Part shown: positions 19,510 through 43,985 of the stretch, one piece after another
Layout: each line of letters opens with the position of its first letter
Position numbering within the stretch: position 1 is the first letter of the stretch
Assembly (NCBI GenBank): GCA_964035795.1
Contig: OZ038326.1
Span: 2,328,916-2,392,915, forward strand
DNA from: Pterobdella sp. o SKG-2022
Taxonomy: Eukaryota > Annelida > Clitellata > Hirudinida > Piscicolidae
Direction of reading: 5' to 3'
Length of the DNA stretch: 64,000 bases
Made by a program: the position numbers and the translations under genes
The notes under the pieces: generated by a model
Seen by the model: only the letters and a program-made list of their open reading frames with translations
Databases searched by the model: none
Told to the model about the DNA's origin: nothing

Positions 19510-20599
19510 TGATTTTTGCTCAGTCCCTGTGTCCCAGATTTAAGAGGTTGGGCATGAGTGACTTGAAAAACATTCCCAAGACATTTTTACTTCAAAACAG
19601 CCATAAAAACAAAATGATAAATAAAAAACAAACTAATAACAGTATTTTTTAAAACACTTTCAAAAATTAATCAAGTCAACCAGTCATTCACCCTTAATTG
19701 GGGTTTCGGTTGCACAATTGATTGGTTTCGTAATAACAAAAAAAATAATAATAACAATGATTTGTTGCCTAGGAGCCGTTTCATCACCTCCCAGCAAGTC
19801 CCGTAACTTGTCTTTGTCTGTCAGATGGATCAGCATTTCTGTCACATTCTCTACCTGTGTGTGTGTGCGCGTATGTATGTGAATATAAGTTTTCATCTAA
19901 TATACAGATCAAATCTTGAATTAAATCGTGTATATACCACATATTGCCGTTAAATTATCCGTTTTAACAAAAAAATAAATATTTTCCTCATTGGACTTCA
20001 TATCCCCCTATACATAGATGCACCAACGTTGATAGAGGAGAGTGGTGACGAGGTGGGTGCATTGATGAGCAGCTTGATGGTGGGCAGAAATGCTTCACTA
20101 ATCAGGTCTCGGTTGGCTCTTGGGTATGAGGTTGGTGTTTGTGTGTGAGGTTATAAACAGAATGACGATGATGATTTTGCATATGTGTTTCTATATATAT
20201 GTGTGTGTGTTAGAAACAAACCTCGACTCTTGAGCATAAGTGGTGAAAAAGACACCAAGAAGATGCCTGAGTTTTGGGTCATCTTCAGTCACTGGGCTGT
20301 ACCAGAACAACAACAAGCGGGTGAATAGGCCTATGTGAGTGGAGGTGAGTGGCAATGATAATGGTAGGGGGTAGAAATGAGTCGTGATCAAATGAGTAGA
20401 CGATAGATGGATGACGTAAAAAAATGAGCAAAAATACTTAATAAAAATAGTGGAAGGAAGATGATGAAACAAATGAATGATGAAAAAGGAAAGAATGAAG
20501 TACCAGAAGATTCAATCCTATTGCACATTAGCAGTTTGCAGAAGCCTTCACACGTGACTGAGCGCAGTTTTCCCGCCTGTCAATCAAACGTGAATTGAA

Positions 20600-20693
<94 letters not shown>

Positions 20694-21509
20694 CCGAGTC
20701 AAGTAAGTGCGTGAGAATTTCGAAAAGTTTATTCCACACATCCTCCTCGTTGAGGCCACCCTTGCTGCTGACGTCACTACCAGCATCATCATCAGCACCC
20801 CCACCATCTTCTTCTTCATCCTCATCCTTCTTGTTATCCTTAATGAGAACAGGAAGGCCAAAAAAGAGAAGAATGTTGATGATGCTTTTGACTGCTTCCA
20901 CCTTCACTTCAACTGTGTCGTGCAGTATCACCTGGGTGCATGGTAATAACAACAATAACAATGATGCTAATAATAAAAAGAATAATGATGGTTATAATAA
21001 AAAAAATAATAATGGTAATAATAACAAAAATAATAAAAGTAATAATAAAAATAATAAATAAACTAATAAAAACTAAACAATAATAATAATAAAAACAATA
21101 ATAGATGCCTGGATGAAGAGGGTCATGTAGATGCGAGCCTTTTCGACACTCCTGACACAACAGCACCCTAAGCACTCGAAAGCCACCTTATAATGAAGAT
21201 AATAGTAACAATAACAACATAAACAATAAGAAAATAATAATAAGAATTTTGACAGTAAGTTAAAAATTGTAGTTGATAATAACAAAATATTCATAAGATA
21301 AATAATAGTTGGATAACAATGAAATTTCAATAGTAAATAGAAGAATTTTAGTTAATATGAATGGTAAAAACTTGGAGTGAATGAAGGAAATATAAATGAG
21401 GGATATTTTAAAAGAATTAAGTGCTACATAATAACACCTTTCTGATGGAGTCGTTGTTTGAAGAGATAGCAGGCAATATCTGCAATGACCAATCAAGTGT
21501 CTTAGTGGC

Positions 21510-21602
<93 letters not shown>

Positions 21603-24600
21603 TTATCAAGGATAGCAATAATAGCCGGTGTAAGCTTGTCGAATCTCTTGCTCTTCAACATTTCAGCATAGATCCTCAAACAATGGATCTTCTTTTGACT
21701 CTTTTATCAGAAAAAATGGATGGATGAATTAATGGAATATAAATAAGTAAAAAAATGAATTATAAAATAAATGAAAATTAACTTAGTAACCAATTATGAA
21801 ATGTTTAAAAAAATTAATTGAATTATTAAATGATTAAAAATAAACATAGTAACTAAAGATATATGATATAAGAATAAATTGAGACATCAAATGATATTAT
21901 ATAAATCTAGTGACCACTGAGGTATCATTATCATCTTCCTTTTCCTCCTTCTTCTCCTCTCCATATGTAACTATGTCTAACTCCTGCTTCAGGTGTTTCT
22001 GCTTAGTGCAGTTGGATGAACTTATGAATAAGTATGGGAATTAAGTGAAAAAATGAGTAGATAATATTATGCAAATAAAACACCAAACTTCTCACAGAAA
22101 CCAACATAACAACTCAGCCCCCAACCAAACTCTCAAACCTCAGTCAAACCCAACTTACCACCATTAAAAATATTAAACCACTTCACCCTCCCTCTCCATT
22201 CATAAGAACATAAATCTCAACCACCCTACCCTTGCTACCACACCAAACCCTTTCACCACCCCTCCTCTATGATACATCACCACTCGTCCTCTATGATTCA
22301 TCACCGACCCTCACTCTCCCACGAACAATTTTTTTTTCTAGTTCATCCACTGATTTCTTCCATATAGCCGCTCCATTGAAGTCCTCACTCCTCACACACT
22401 CCTCCAAGCTGTCCTTCTCCTCCACCAGCCTCACTTTCAACTCTGCAAGCTAAGATGGTTGGTGGGTAAGCGGGTGAAAGATAGTTGGTTGATGGATAGT
22501 AGGCGGGTGAAGGATATTTGGTTGATGGATGGTAGTATTAATACTATCATGAAGCAATACACTCCTGAAAGCCCCCTTCAACCTTAACTTGCATGTCTTT
22601 TTGAAGTGCCAGATCTTTTAATATCATTTCTTCCTGAAATACTGGACTGCCATTGTTATTATGAACACGTTGGTTATGAAGAATTGAAAACAAAGAAAAA
22701 AATTCAAGTCAATAATTAAAAAAAACCTAAATGAGAAACAAAACAAAAACAGCTGAATGATAATAAGCATGACAAAAACTCAAAAAAAAAAATAAAACTC
22801 AACTTGAGCAACAAAGAAACAAAGAAAAAAACCAAACACAACATAACAAAAAATAATACAACACAACACACAAATCAATACAACAAAAACAAAAACAACA
22901 CAACAACATACGCAATGACATCCTCGACCACCTGCCCAAACCACTCCAACACAAACTCATTGTCACTCTTGCTGTGCAGTTGCATCAAACACTCTACCAA
23001 GATGCATACTATCTGTTGCACCATTGATTTTTTTTTATTCTTTATTGTTATTATTCTCTATTATTTTGTGTAATTTTTATTATTCTTTATTATTTTTTTT
23101 AAATGTTATTATTTTTATTTTTACATTATTTTTGTTTTATTATTCATTATCATTGATTTTTCTCGGTATATTGAAAATTAAATTGAGACAGACTCACTCA
23201 CCTTGTCTGTAGCTATGTCTATTTTTAGAAGCATTTTTTTAATGCAGCCAATCACAGCTTGTCTTTGTGGGATGATGATAGTTATGATGATAACAGATAC
23301 AGCAATGAAAATAACGATAATATGATAGAGATAATTGTGTGGTGGTGGTGATGATTAAATCAATAAATACAAACATATAGTGATAATAACGATGATTATA
23401 AACATGAGAATAATAACAATGATAGTAGTGGTAAAAGTGGTGATGATGACGATGTTATGATTACCTTCCAGCCATGTCACTTGTATCCAAAAACTTCATT
23501 ATATGTAACACCTGCATAATATGAATAACAATAAAAACTATAAAAATAATATTAGGAACAAATCATTTATAGTAAAAGCCATTCAAAAAGTGAAGAATGG
23601 AGAAACAATAGAAACGGGTTGAACAAATGGAAGCTTGGAATAACGAAAGCAAATACGAGCCTGAAGAAGTATGTACTGCCAATCAGCTTTTTCCACTTCT
23701 ACCTTGCCTTCAACGTGCTCGACCAGCCTATAATAATAAATATAAAAAACATCATTATTGCTATAATTCATAGCAAAAACGGAAAAATTTATTATTATTA
23801 TTATTATTCATTGTTATTATTCTTATTATTGAACCTGTGGAGGTATGTGATGTAGTTTAAGGGCGTGGGAACGAATTTTTCTATGAGGTTCTGGTAGCGT
23901 TTACATTTATTATTTATTTTTTTCTATTTTTTTATTATTCATTTATTTATTGTTTATTAATTATATATTAACTATTATTGTTATTAGTTTATACTTTATT
24001 ATTTATTAAACATTTTATACAGTTTTTTCAATTAATTTTCAAGTAGAATAAAAGAAAAAATTTGGAAGAAATATTTCTCAAGCTTTATGTAAATGCCAAT
24101 AAGCCTCCCATCAATTTAAATTTATGAATATCGAATCCCCACTATGAAATATATAGCCTACCTCAAAGCCAGATGTTTTTGCGACATATTTGCATAGGGT
24201 GGACCAATAGAAAGCTGCCTCTGGACTCAAGCTGTCCAATGGCATGCAAGAACTAACAGGAAAAGGATAGAAAGGAATTAATATTCATGCAAGAAAATAA
24301 GTATTCATATGAGAAAATTGGCATCCATATAATAATTTTAAAATCTGAACAAAAGTATTTATTGAGAATAAACTACTTTGAGTCGAGCTGGATGAACTTT
24401 TTTTGCAAATCTGTGATGTCATTCTGCCATTATGAAGTTATTCCATTATCAAAAATTCACAAAAGTTTTTGGAATTTAATTATTTGTTCACCAAACCCTC
24501 CCAATCCTCTTCATTATTACCCGCTGAAACATCACCCAAAACCAGCACCTTACCCTCTAAAACACTACATACAACTATCATCATCCAGTAACAAGCATCA

Positions 24601-27472
24601 CTCCCCCCCACCTATACCAAGCCCTGCCCCACCTATTAGCAACCATCACCACCACCAAATACTAACAACCACCCGCCCCTCATCACCTACCAACACACAA
24701 CTGCCCCACCACTCCCCACAACCTTCTTCATCCAAAGAATCATGAAAGCAGAGCACTCCTCCTCAAAATGCTGCGGAAATAAACCACTGAGAAGTTTGAG
24801 GATATCCCCATTGTATGACGTCAGCCACTCCTTAGCCAATACATTTATGCATGTGTCTTTGACCAAGGCTGCGTGTTTTTGTGTGTGCTTATATGGCTTG
24901 TTTGCTTTTCACTTTGTATTTGTATATATAATTTGTTTTATACATTTTAATTGTTATGTGCAGATATGGGTGAATAAAATACATAGCTTAATCATGCAGA
25001 TGTGTTTGGATAATATGTGTAAATACAGTGTTATTTCACGCAGTGTGGAACATACTAGATCGGTCGTTGATGCCTCTTCTGAGTAAGGTCACTCTCTGCA
25101 CAATCTTCAATGCTTTCACACTGATCTTCTCTGCTATTATCTGTGTGGGTGGTATGTTTCATGCAAGAAGATGTATAAAAAATAAATGAGATTCAAGTTT
25201 ATAACTATTCATGGAAATCTTTCATCCAATGAAGTGAATTGTCAATCAATCATACATATATTTATTTGCGCATCCATCAACTAAGTCAATAACCCATGGT
25301 TCCATTCCTTTATTTATCAACTATTCATTTATCTACCCATCCATCTACTTACCAACCAACCCACCCATCCATCTACTTACCAACCAACCCACCCATCCAT
25401 CTACTTACCAACCAACCCACCCATCCATCTACTTACCAACCAACCCACCCATCCATCCATCAACCTATCAACCAACCCACCCATTTATTTATCCATCAAC
25501 CTACCAACCTATATATCACTCACCCATCCACCATCAAAAATTTTCACCTGGAAAGCCTTTTTCCTCATGACAGCGGCAACATCAAGGGTTTTATCAAGCA
25601 CAGTTTTCAAAGTATGCTCGTTTATTACTATGCTTGTGAGTACTGCTTTGCGCACCTGTGTGTGTGTGTTTAATTTTAAAATATATTTTTTTTAATAGCC
25701 ACAATTTTTTAATATGTAAAAATGTAAATGGTAAAATAAAAAGAATAAAAGATATTTTATTATGTATGGTGAATATCAAAGTTAACTTCCACGTTGGGAT
25801 CCACCATTAGAATCCTCATGTAGGCTGCAGTGATTATTATTATTGAATTAAGCTTCATAATACTATTTTTTAGTAGCAAAATAGTGAAGTATTGTTGTCA
25901 GTATTTACCCTCTAAACCAGTCCCCAAACAGAACCCAACCACTACCAAGTCACCAAAGTTAAAACCTCATTGTCACCCTCAAAAAAACTACCTAACTCAC
26001 ACTCTGTTAGGATACTAAGCCAGCTTTCATAGATATAGATAATTCAACAACATCAAAAATAAAACCAACACCAACTCTTTGAAAAATATGTGGATATAAC
26101 TTTTCAGAGACATTGTATGTATTTTTCTTCAATATCTTCTATGTAGATATACCACCACCACTAACATATGGTGACACCAACCCTTAAATGTTATAAATAA
26201 ACATATAACAAAACCAAACATCATTCCCATATAAAAAAACCTCCTCTCCCCCCCAACCACCAACCCTTGACAACAGGGCAATTCTCATCTTCAGGATCCT
26301 GTACCCTTTTTATTGATAATGCTGCATGCACTCTCACTGCATGACATTTGTCATATAGGCTGTGTGTGTGTGTGTGTGTGCGTCTTGCCATTTTTTAGTG
26401 TGTTTTTATGTTAAAAACCAATTTTTTGAAAAAATAAACACAAAAAAAAAAACATTAGTGGAATCAATAATAAAATTAATTGAAATTGAACATTAATAAT
26501 ACAATAAACCTATAATAAAACAAATAAAAATGAACAATATAAATAATAAAAAAGTAAAAATAATAACCTTTCAAGCATTTCACTCTGTATTCTCTTAAAG
26601 ACATCATCATCTAAATAGACATTCTCACCAAGACTGCTGAGAATCCTGATAATGATCATACCATCCATCAATCCTTCATTCATTCATGATTAAATATCTT
26701 CTCAAAAACTAATTAATTGACCCACCCAACTTACAGCTGTCAATCATAAAATGACCATCCAATCATAATGTGAACAACCAACTATCCATCTATTACCTGG
26801 CCTTCCATCTTTCACCCAAACCAGCCATCTATCGATTCATTACACAATCTACTAACTAAATCAGCCAGGTAATCTTAACAATGCTCATTCTCCTATTCAG
26901 CATTTAACCTCACATCCATCCATCCACAACATTCACACCCAGACGAACTTTTCAATGAGTTGGCATGCCCTGAACCTTACAGCCTTTGATCGAGCACACT
27001 GGCTCTAAAAATAATAATAATTATATATGATAAATTAACTTTGTGAATACCTTACATATTGTTAAATCTTATTATCCAATTTAAAAAGACCTTGTGTTAG
27101 TCAATGAACTTAAAAACTTAATTTTGAATGTGAACTTCAAAAATAGTGAGCAAAAAATGGATTGACTGTAGAAATCATGAATAAAAAAATTTCTAAAAAA
27201 AACTGATAAAATGTTAGTGATAAATATGAGAAAAATACATTTTAAAAATGAATGACAGTAATAACAATACAAAAATGGATAACAACATCAAGTAGAAAGG
27301 AAAGTATGTCAGAGGTGAATGGAACTAGGTCAAGTCCATCCTCTTCCTCCACTTCCAATTGGGTGTTCTCTTTGTTTTGGCTACTGCTATTGGTGGTTAT
27401 TTTTTTACTTAAATTTCATTATTCACTGAAAAAATATTAGATAATATATAATAATATATATGAGCATATTTT

Positions 27473-27503
<31 letters not shown>

Positions 27504-28522
27504 AGCATCCCAATATGGAATGACTAATGCTTGATTTATTAGAAAAAAAATAGATAAAAAACTAAAAAATAATCACATACATAAACAAAATAAACTAACA
27601 CAGACAAAACAACCTGGATAGAGTCAGTTCTGCACAGAACTTGGAAATGAAATCGATGGCTCGTTCAACATTACTGTCCCTTCTCATCTCCACCATCACC
27701 CTTTTCATGCACCAAATGAAGTCTTGTTTGAAGGTTCGATAATGCATCTGGCAATTAGTATTGCAGTTATTATGCTAGATAGTGTTTGGAGTTAGTATTG
27801 GAGACTTTATGTTGCATAGTTTGTCTAAAGAGTTTTTATGGAGGTTGTTATGTTGGGGTTATGATTACAATGTTTGTGAAAAACTTATATTTTCAAATAC
27901 TTTTAATAAAGTTGTTTGAACAGTGTTTTTTCAATTATAGTGCTATAAAAATTTCTCTACCGCTACTTATACATGGAATTCTCTTCTATTCAACTTCTTT
28001 CATCTTTTCTTAAATATTTTTGAAAGTACTTGAAAAGTCATTTATATAGCTACATCCCCTTGCCTTAGTTCTTCTGACTACGCAAGCGCCCTTGCAACAA
28101 ACCTAGTTTGCAAACTTTGCGCCTTTCAAAGGAAATAATAAATAAATACTTTGATCCCTTTACTTAAAATGATACAGTTGGTAGTCAAATAACATTAATA
28201 AATAAAATAAATTTTATAATGAAAAGTTTCTTTCACGAAGCCTTTGGCAAAAAATTTATATTCATAAGTAGAATAATGACTGAATAATCATTTTTAATAA
28301 TCACTCAAAAAATAATGAAATGATACAAAAAAACTATTTAGTAACTAAGGGTTATTTTTAATATATCAAATATTCATAACAAATATATTTGCCCCACATA
28401 TTTTAATGTTTAGCGAAATGAACCTGATCGAAAATGTTTTTCATTTCTTTCAGAAGTGTTGTAAACCCGTACTGTAATAACTGACATTCCGTAAACAACT
28501 TTTTGATACGTTCGTCAACCAT
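17171..28522 (-). CDS. NCAPG: Condensin complex subunit 3 (CAP-G)
   Basis: This is the HEAT-repeat subunit of condensin I, which compacts mitotic chromosomes. Over 30 small exons read continuously with the family. Landmarks: start MVDERIKKLF (28424-28522); DFIWCMKRVMVEMRR (27614-27747); AVRFRACQLIEKF (about 26950); RVQDPEDENCPVV (about 26290); LSPEAAFYWSTLCKYV (about 24200); a coiled segment ELKVRLVEEKDSLEECV (about 22420); FECLGCCCV (about 21160); FWYSPVTEDDPKLRHLLGVF (about 20260); EAFLPTIKLLINAPTSSPL (about 20060); NVTEMLIHLTDKD (about 19830); and a Ser/Asp-rich tail ending ESDSDDD at the stop (17171-17173). The N-terminal region is shorter than in human and the C-terminal acidic linker (17940-18210) is lineage-specific. 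Several splice sites lie against GT/CA microsatellites. A few exons are not placed exactly; identity is secure. Confidence 0.92.
17655..17785 (-). mobile_element. tRNA-derived SINE in an NCAPG intron
   Basis: Same family as 16833-16936: A box AGCTCAGTTGATAGA, B box GGTTCGATCTC and the shared tail GTGTGTTTTCGCTACATT. It sits between the last two NCAPG exons, in the same orientation as the gene. Confidence 0.75.
19475..19508. repeat. (GT)n microsatellite forming the 3' splice site of an NCAPG intron
   Basis: On the gene strand this is a CA run ending CACACAG directly before the exon that starts at 19473. The repeat therefore supplies the acceptor AG context. Confidence 0.85.
19687..19725 (-). 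mobile_element. SINE tail fragment
   Basis: It matches the tail of the element at 15464-15640 (GTTTCGGTTGCACAATTGAT on the + strand) with two or three changes. The head is missing, indicating a truncated copy in an NCAPG intron. Confidence 0.55.
20599..20691. repeat. (CA)n microsatellite forming most of an NCAPG intron
   Basis: The intron runs 20577-20691, about 115 bp, and about 93 bp of it is this array. On the gene strand the exon ends GACTCGGAG and the first GT of the array is the donor dinucleotide. Confidence 0.9.
21510..21598. repeat. (CA)n microsatellite forming most of an NCAPG intron
   Basis: The inferred intron is 21480-21598, about 119 bp, of which about 89 bp is the array. On the gene strand the exon ends ATAACTAT and the array begins immediately with GTGTGT, serving as the donor. 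Confidence 0.88.
25316..25490. repeat. Minisatellite of about 25 bp units in an NCAPG intron
   Basis: Units of the type CCCATCCATCTACTTACCAA followed by CCAAC repeat about five times, degenerating towards the 3' side. The pyrimidine/adenine composition is unlike the flanking exons. Confidence 0.8.
27474..27505. repeat. (AT)n microsatellite
   Basis: A short perfect TA/AT run in an NCAPG intron. Confidence 0.85.
28083..28135 (-). repeat. Interspersed repeat copy (pairs with 8690-8745)
   Basis: The reverse complement reads AAAGTTTGCAAACTAGGTTT and then a TGCAAGGGCGCTT-like stretch, matching 8690-8745. It lies in the first NCAPG intron, between the exons ending at 28424 and starting at 27747. 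Confidence 0.6.
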
Positions 28523-30901
28523 TGTCAATTTTGCAACCCAATGGATTTCAATTGTGAAATCCCGCTAAAAGTCATCTGGCTAAAAGCGCAATCTACTTAA
28601 AAATTTTATTCTTAAAAATCAAAAAAATTTTCCAAAAATTCAAATTTTACACTCAAATTTGATTTTTAATTATATATTTTTAGTTAATTATAAATTGATA
28701 ACCATATTAGATCCTACATCTATACCCGTGCTGCAGTTGATTCATCTTTTAAAACCAACTTTTCATACCATTATTTGAGGCAAAATTTTTATAAGTCTGC
28801 CAGTTCAAACATATACCAAACTTGAAATTATGGAAATTTAAATTCAACCACTTGTATTCTGCCTTGCTGGTGTCAACTAGGAGCATCACCGAAGCCAAAT
28901 TATAACTACTAAATTATTAGTTTTTGATACCCGCTACCGGAGTATATAATTGTTTATCTTAAACTCACAAAAAACCTGTGATTACATGCGCTTGGCTCGT
29001 TGCACTTTGTGTTCAATACCCTCTGAGCAGAGCTTGAAAATCCCTGGGTTTAACATCACTATAATATACTTCGTAGATTATTATTAACTATGCACAAAAA
29101 CGCTGTAAAAACTACTTTATTAGATACCTAAGACAACAACTTATTACATTATCAATTGAATCTGATAGTTTTAAAAAAAATAAATTTAGTTAAAGTTATT
29201 TATTGAAGACTTTTCACAGTTCTAGTCATGTTAAACTCGAAATTGTATTTGCTAACATAATTTCAGCCTTAAAAAACAGAGCACTGGATCAAAAATAAAT
29301 TATAATGTTAAGTTTTCATCAAAAATAGAACATGAGTAAATCTCATTTTGCCTATATAATTAGTATAGAAATATACAATATGAATATTCATATAAATTTT
29401 ATACGCCATGATATAGGGTGAATATACAATTTTTCAAAACATTTTAAAAAGTTAATAAATTTTAAATTAATAAATTAGCAGTTAAACGGCGAAACTTTTG
29501 ACCTGCATAAAGGAGTCAGATGAAGTATCATTAGATACTTCATAATGTACTGTACAATAACACCATGATAAGAGAAAAATTTGTATAACAATGATAATGT
29601 AGAAATTTTCATGAATAATAGAGTAATATTACTACATTGATTTTTAATAATTATAAGGACCATTCACGTTGGAAAAAAATTCAAAGGCCCAATTTCAATT
29701 AAAAACCTTTTGACGATAATGACAATAAAATCAAATACAATGAAGAAAATATAAATTGAAACAATGAATCTGAGTTTTCAATCAGGTTTTTAAGCTGAAT
29801 GATATTAAGTCTTGGAATAGACTCAAATGTAATTTACAATTAAAAGCTCTACCTTAAACAGATAAGTAAGCACAGAAAAATGATAATAATGAAAACAATA
29901 AGAGAAAAAGACAATGATAATAATGCCAAGGTTCCTAATATTGATCCGGCATACTTCAAATAAGGTTTTTGAGCTCACTTAGTGTCGAGGTGGTGTAAAG
30001 TAAGATTTAAAAAAGATCATGAACACTAACGTAAACTAGTTTTAATGTAGTTAGTATTGGAAAGCCCCACCAGATAAACTCAAAAACCCGAGTTATTTCT
30101 AGCGATGCAATCTTATCATAATGGTTTGTATAACGATTATTATTATGGTTGATGTTTTGATTAAGATTACAACGTTAAAAAAATATTATAAAAATTTAGA
30201 ATCGAAAACACATTAGTAAGATTTTTGATTACAATTTGCAATTTTTTTTGAGTAAGAGAAACGAAAATCAATGTAAATTAAAAGAGAAACATGAGATGAA
30301 GCCTATAAATAAAATTAAAAAACATGGGAAAAAGGCGTGGAAGAGAGATATCAAGAACCCATGTCAAATCCATGCTAGCATGGTAGGGTGTTTCAACAAA
30401 TGATGCAGTAAGAGATTTAAAATATATAGAATAATTGTAACGCAGGATGAATATAATAAGGTAGAATAAACAAATGTAGTTGATAAAGTTGTACTTACTA
30501 AAAGCTCAGTTTATTAAAAAACCATGTTGTGTTTATATTATAAAATAAATGTTTCATAAACCACTCAATAACATAAGATTCACTAATATGGAATACTCGT
30601 AAAACTCTATGACTTAATTGTGAAGCAATGATAAAATGAACTCCTAACCTGAATTCAAAATTGAGTGAATTTTTCTATTAAAATAGATTCAAATCTCTCA
30701 GCAAAAAGTCATAGTGGTTTCAAAAACTTCAAAAATAATTCTCAGCATAGACAAAATAGGAGCTAAAACTGACAATATTTTTCGATATTAATAAAAAATT
30801 AAAACAAAAATGGGAAACACGCCAAAAAAATAATAAAACAATAGCAAGAATGGTAATAATAATAATAACAATAATAATTTCAACAACTAACCACCCTAAA
30901 A
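28523..30901. other. Intergenic region between NCAPG 5' end and ATP7 3' end
   Basis: AT-rich DNA with no exon, RNA gene or strong repeat that I can recognise. It should contain the NCAPG promoter just right of 28522 and the ATP7 3' UTR left of 30902. Confidence 0.6.
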
Positions 30902-42415
<11,514 letters not shown>

Positions 42416-43129
42416 TTTTGAAATCTCAAACAAAAACTTATTTTTTATTATATTAATTTTTTTTTAAATTTTTATTAAGTTGAAATTTCTAAGAAAATGA
42501 GAAATTTTTTATTACCTCGGTTTGAAAAATATGTTTAAACAAGTTTCTTAAATATAGATAAAATGTTATGAAGTAATCCGAGAATTCTCTATGAGAAGTA
42601 GACAACATAAGGTAGGCGAAGTTTTAACTTAAATCTAGGAATCTTCGTAGCGCTTCATTTCTAAGATAGAACTAAAATTACCAATTTCTTTGTTTTATAT
42701 GATTTCAAATGATGTTTATTATTAGTGATCTCAAATTATTTAAAAAGCTTGAACCGGTTACTATGGGAACGGGTATATAACACATGAAAGTTTTTAAAGA
42801 AACCATACAAATAAAATGAGATTTGTTAGTTTTTAAATTTTCTATCATTAAAAGCTATCAACCACAGTTTTGAGTATGACACTTAAATCTTTTTAGGTAC
42901 CTTATAGTGATTTTTATAGCTTTATCTAGGTGCTCTTAAACAACTTAACGTACCAAAGATTAATCGCACCTTGATAATGAAAGCACATCTTACGAAAACC
43001 TTCGTGGACTTAAATAAACTTCAAAAAGTGATTCTATTTGAATATTTATGTTTGGCTTGAAGAATTGAAATCAAAACATCATATAAAAAGATATTTCCTT
43101 AAACTAGCGGAAAAGCTATATACATTTCG
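42416..43129. other. 5' flank of ATP7
   Basis: AT-rich DNA upstream of the ATP7 start codon. No exon or strong promoter motif was recognised. Confidence 0.5.
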
Positions 43130-43225
43130 AAACTTTTAGTTCAAAAATAGGAGATTAAAGCTGAAGTTTTTTGAAGAAAAAAGGTATAATTTTCGATATG
43201 ATTAGCATTATCATAAAATTTTAAC
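43130..43225. mobile_element. MITE half-copy next to a LINE remnant
   Basis: It contains GGTATAATTTTCGATATGAT and then TTATCATAAAATTTTAACGA, a diverged arm of the 39324-39575 family. With the copy at 43852-43985 it brackets the LINE fragment, which suggests the LINE inserted into a MITE. Confidence 0.5.
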
Positions 43226-43244
43226 GAAGATTTTTTCTTCTTCT

Positions 43245-43850
43245 TTTTGTTCTTATTTTTGTTAAGAGTTCACTATGCCCTCTTTATCTCATTAGTTCTT
43301 TCCAGATTGTACTACTGTAATTCTGTCCTTTGCGACCAGCCAAACTATCTTTTATACAAACTTCAAGCCCTCCAAAACCACGCGGCCAAGACGGTTCTTT
43401 AAGTTGATTATTTCAGCTCTTCCAGCGACTGTCTAGATCTTTTGCACTGGCTACCTGTCTCCCAAAGATGGAAGTTTAAATTACTTTGGCCCATTGCATG
43501 CACTCTCAAGCTTGAACAACCTGTTTATTTTTTTGATCTTTTGTCTATTAGACACACACGTCAACCACTCAGATCCTTGCACTCTGGTTCCCAGCTTCAT
43601 CAACCTGTTTCTTCAGGCTTGTTTACTAGTCGCTCTTTCTCTCACCAGGCTCCACGTCTGTGGAATTCTTTTTTTTCTAACTTGCGCTCATCACCTTCTT
43701 TCATGAATTTTCGCAAACTTTTGAAAACTCGCTTATACCATAAACAACCCCAGTCATAATCTTTTACAAACTTTGAGCGGCTTTGAAGCAACCTTGAATT
43801 GATAACTGGGCGCTATAAAAATCTTAATAATAATAATAATAATAATGAAG
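43245..43850 (+). mobile_element. 3' end of a CR1/L2-like LINE (reverse transcriptase C-terminus)
   Basis: The + strand encodes a 5'-truncated reverse transcriptase end: SRLYYCNSVLCDQP, LYKLQALQNHAAKTVL, a stop, then LHWLPVSQRWKFKLL, RPLRSLHSGS, and APRLWNSFFSNLRSSPSF. These are the usual motifs at the end of CR1/L2/Rex1-clade elements. It finishes with GGGCGCTATAAAAATCTTAA and an (AAT)n tail typical of that group. The in-frame stop and truncation mean it is inactive. Confidence 0.85.
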
Positions 43851-43851
43851 C

Positions 43852-43985
43852 TAAACTTATCGAAAGTTATAGCTTTTTTGCTTTAAATGAATGTATTTAA
43901 AAAATCTGCTATTTTTGAAAAGAAAATTTTAAAAAATTAATTACTGAAAATACGTTAAATGTCTCTAAAAAGCTCAAAAAAGCAT
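43852..43985. mobile_element. MITE half-copy
   Basis: It starts GCTAAACTTATCGAAAGTTA and ends AATGTCTCTAAAAAGCTC, matching the outer and inner segments of the 39324-39575 hairpin family. It directly follows the LINE tail. Confidence 0.55.

Noticed and set aside
20580..20861. Open frame with a long Val-Cys run
   Set aside because: Out-of-frame reading of the GT microsatellite beyond an NCAPG donor; only the upstream part in the NCAPG frame is coding.
22232..22453. Plus-strand Ser/Leu-rich open frame
   Set aside because: It is antisense to the NCAPG coiled-segment exon (about 22340-22450) and pyrimidine-rich intron.
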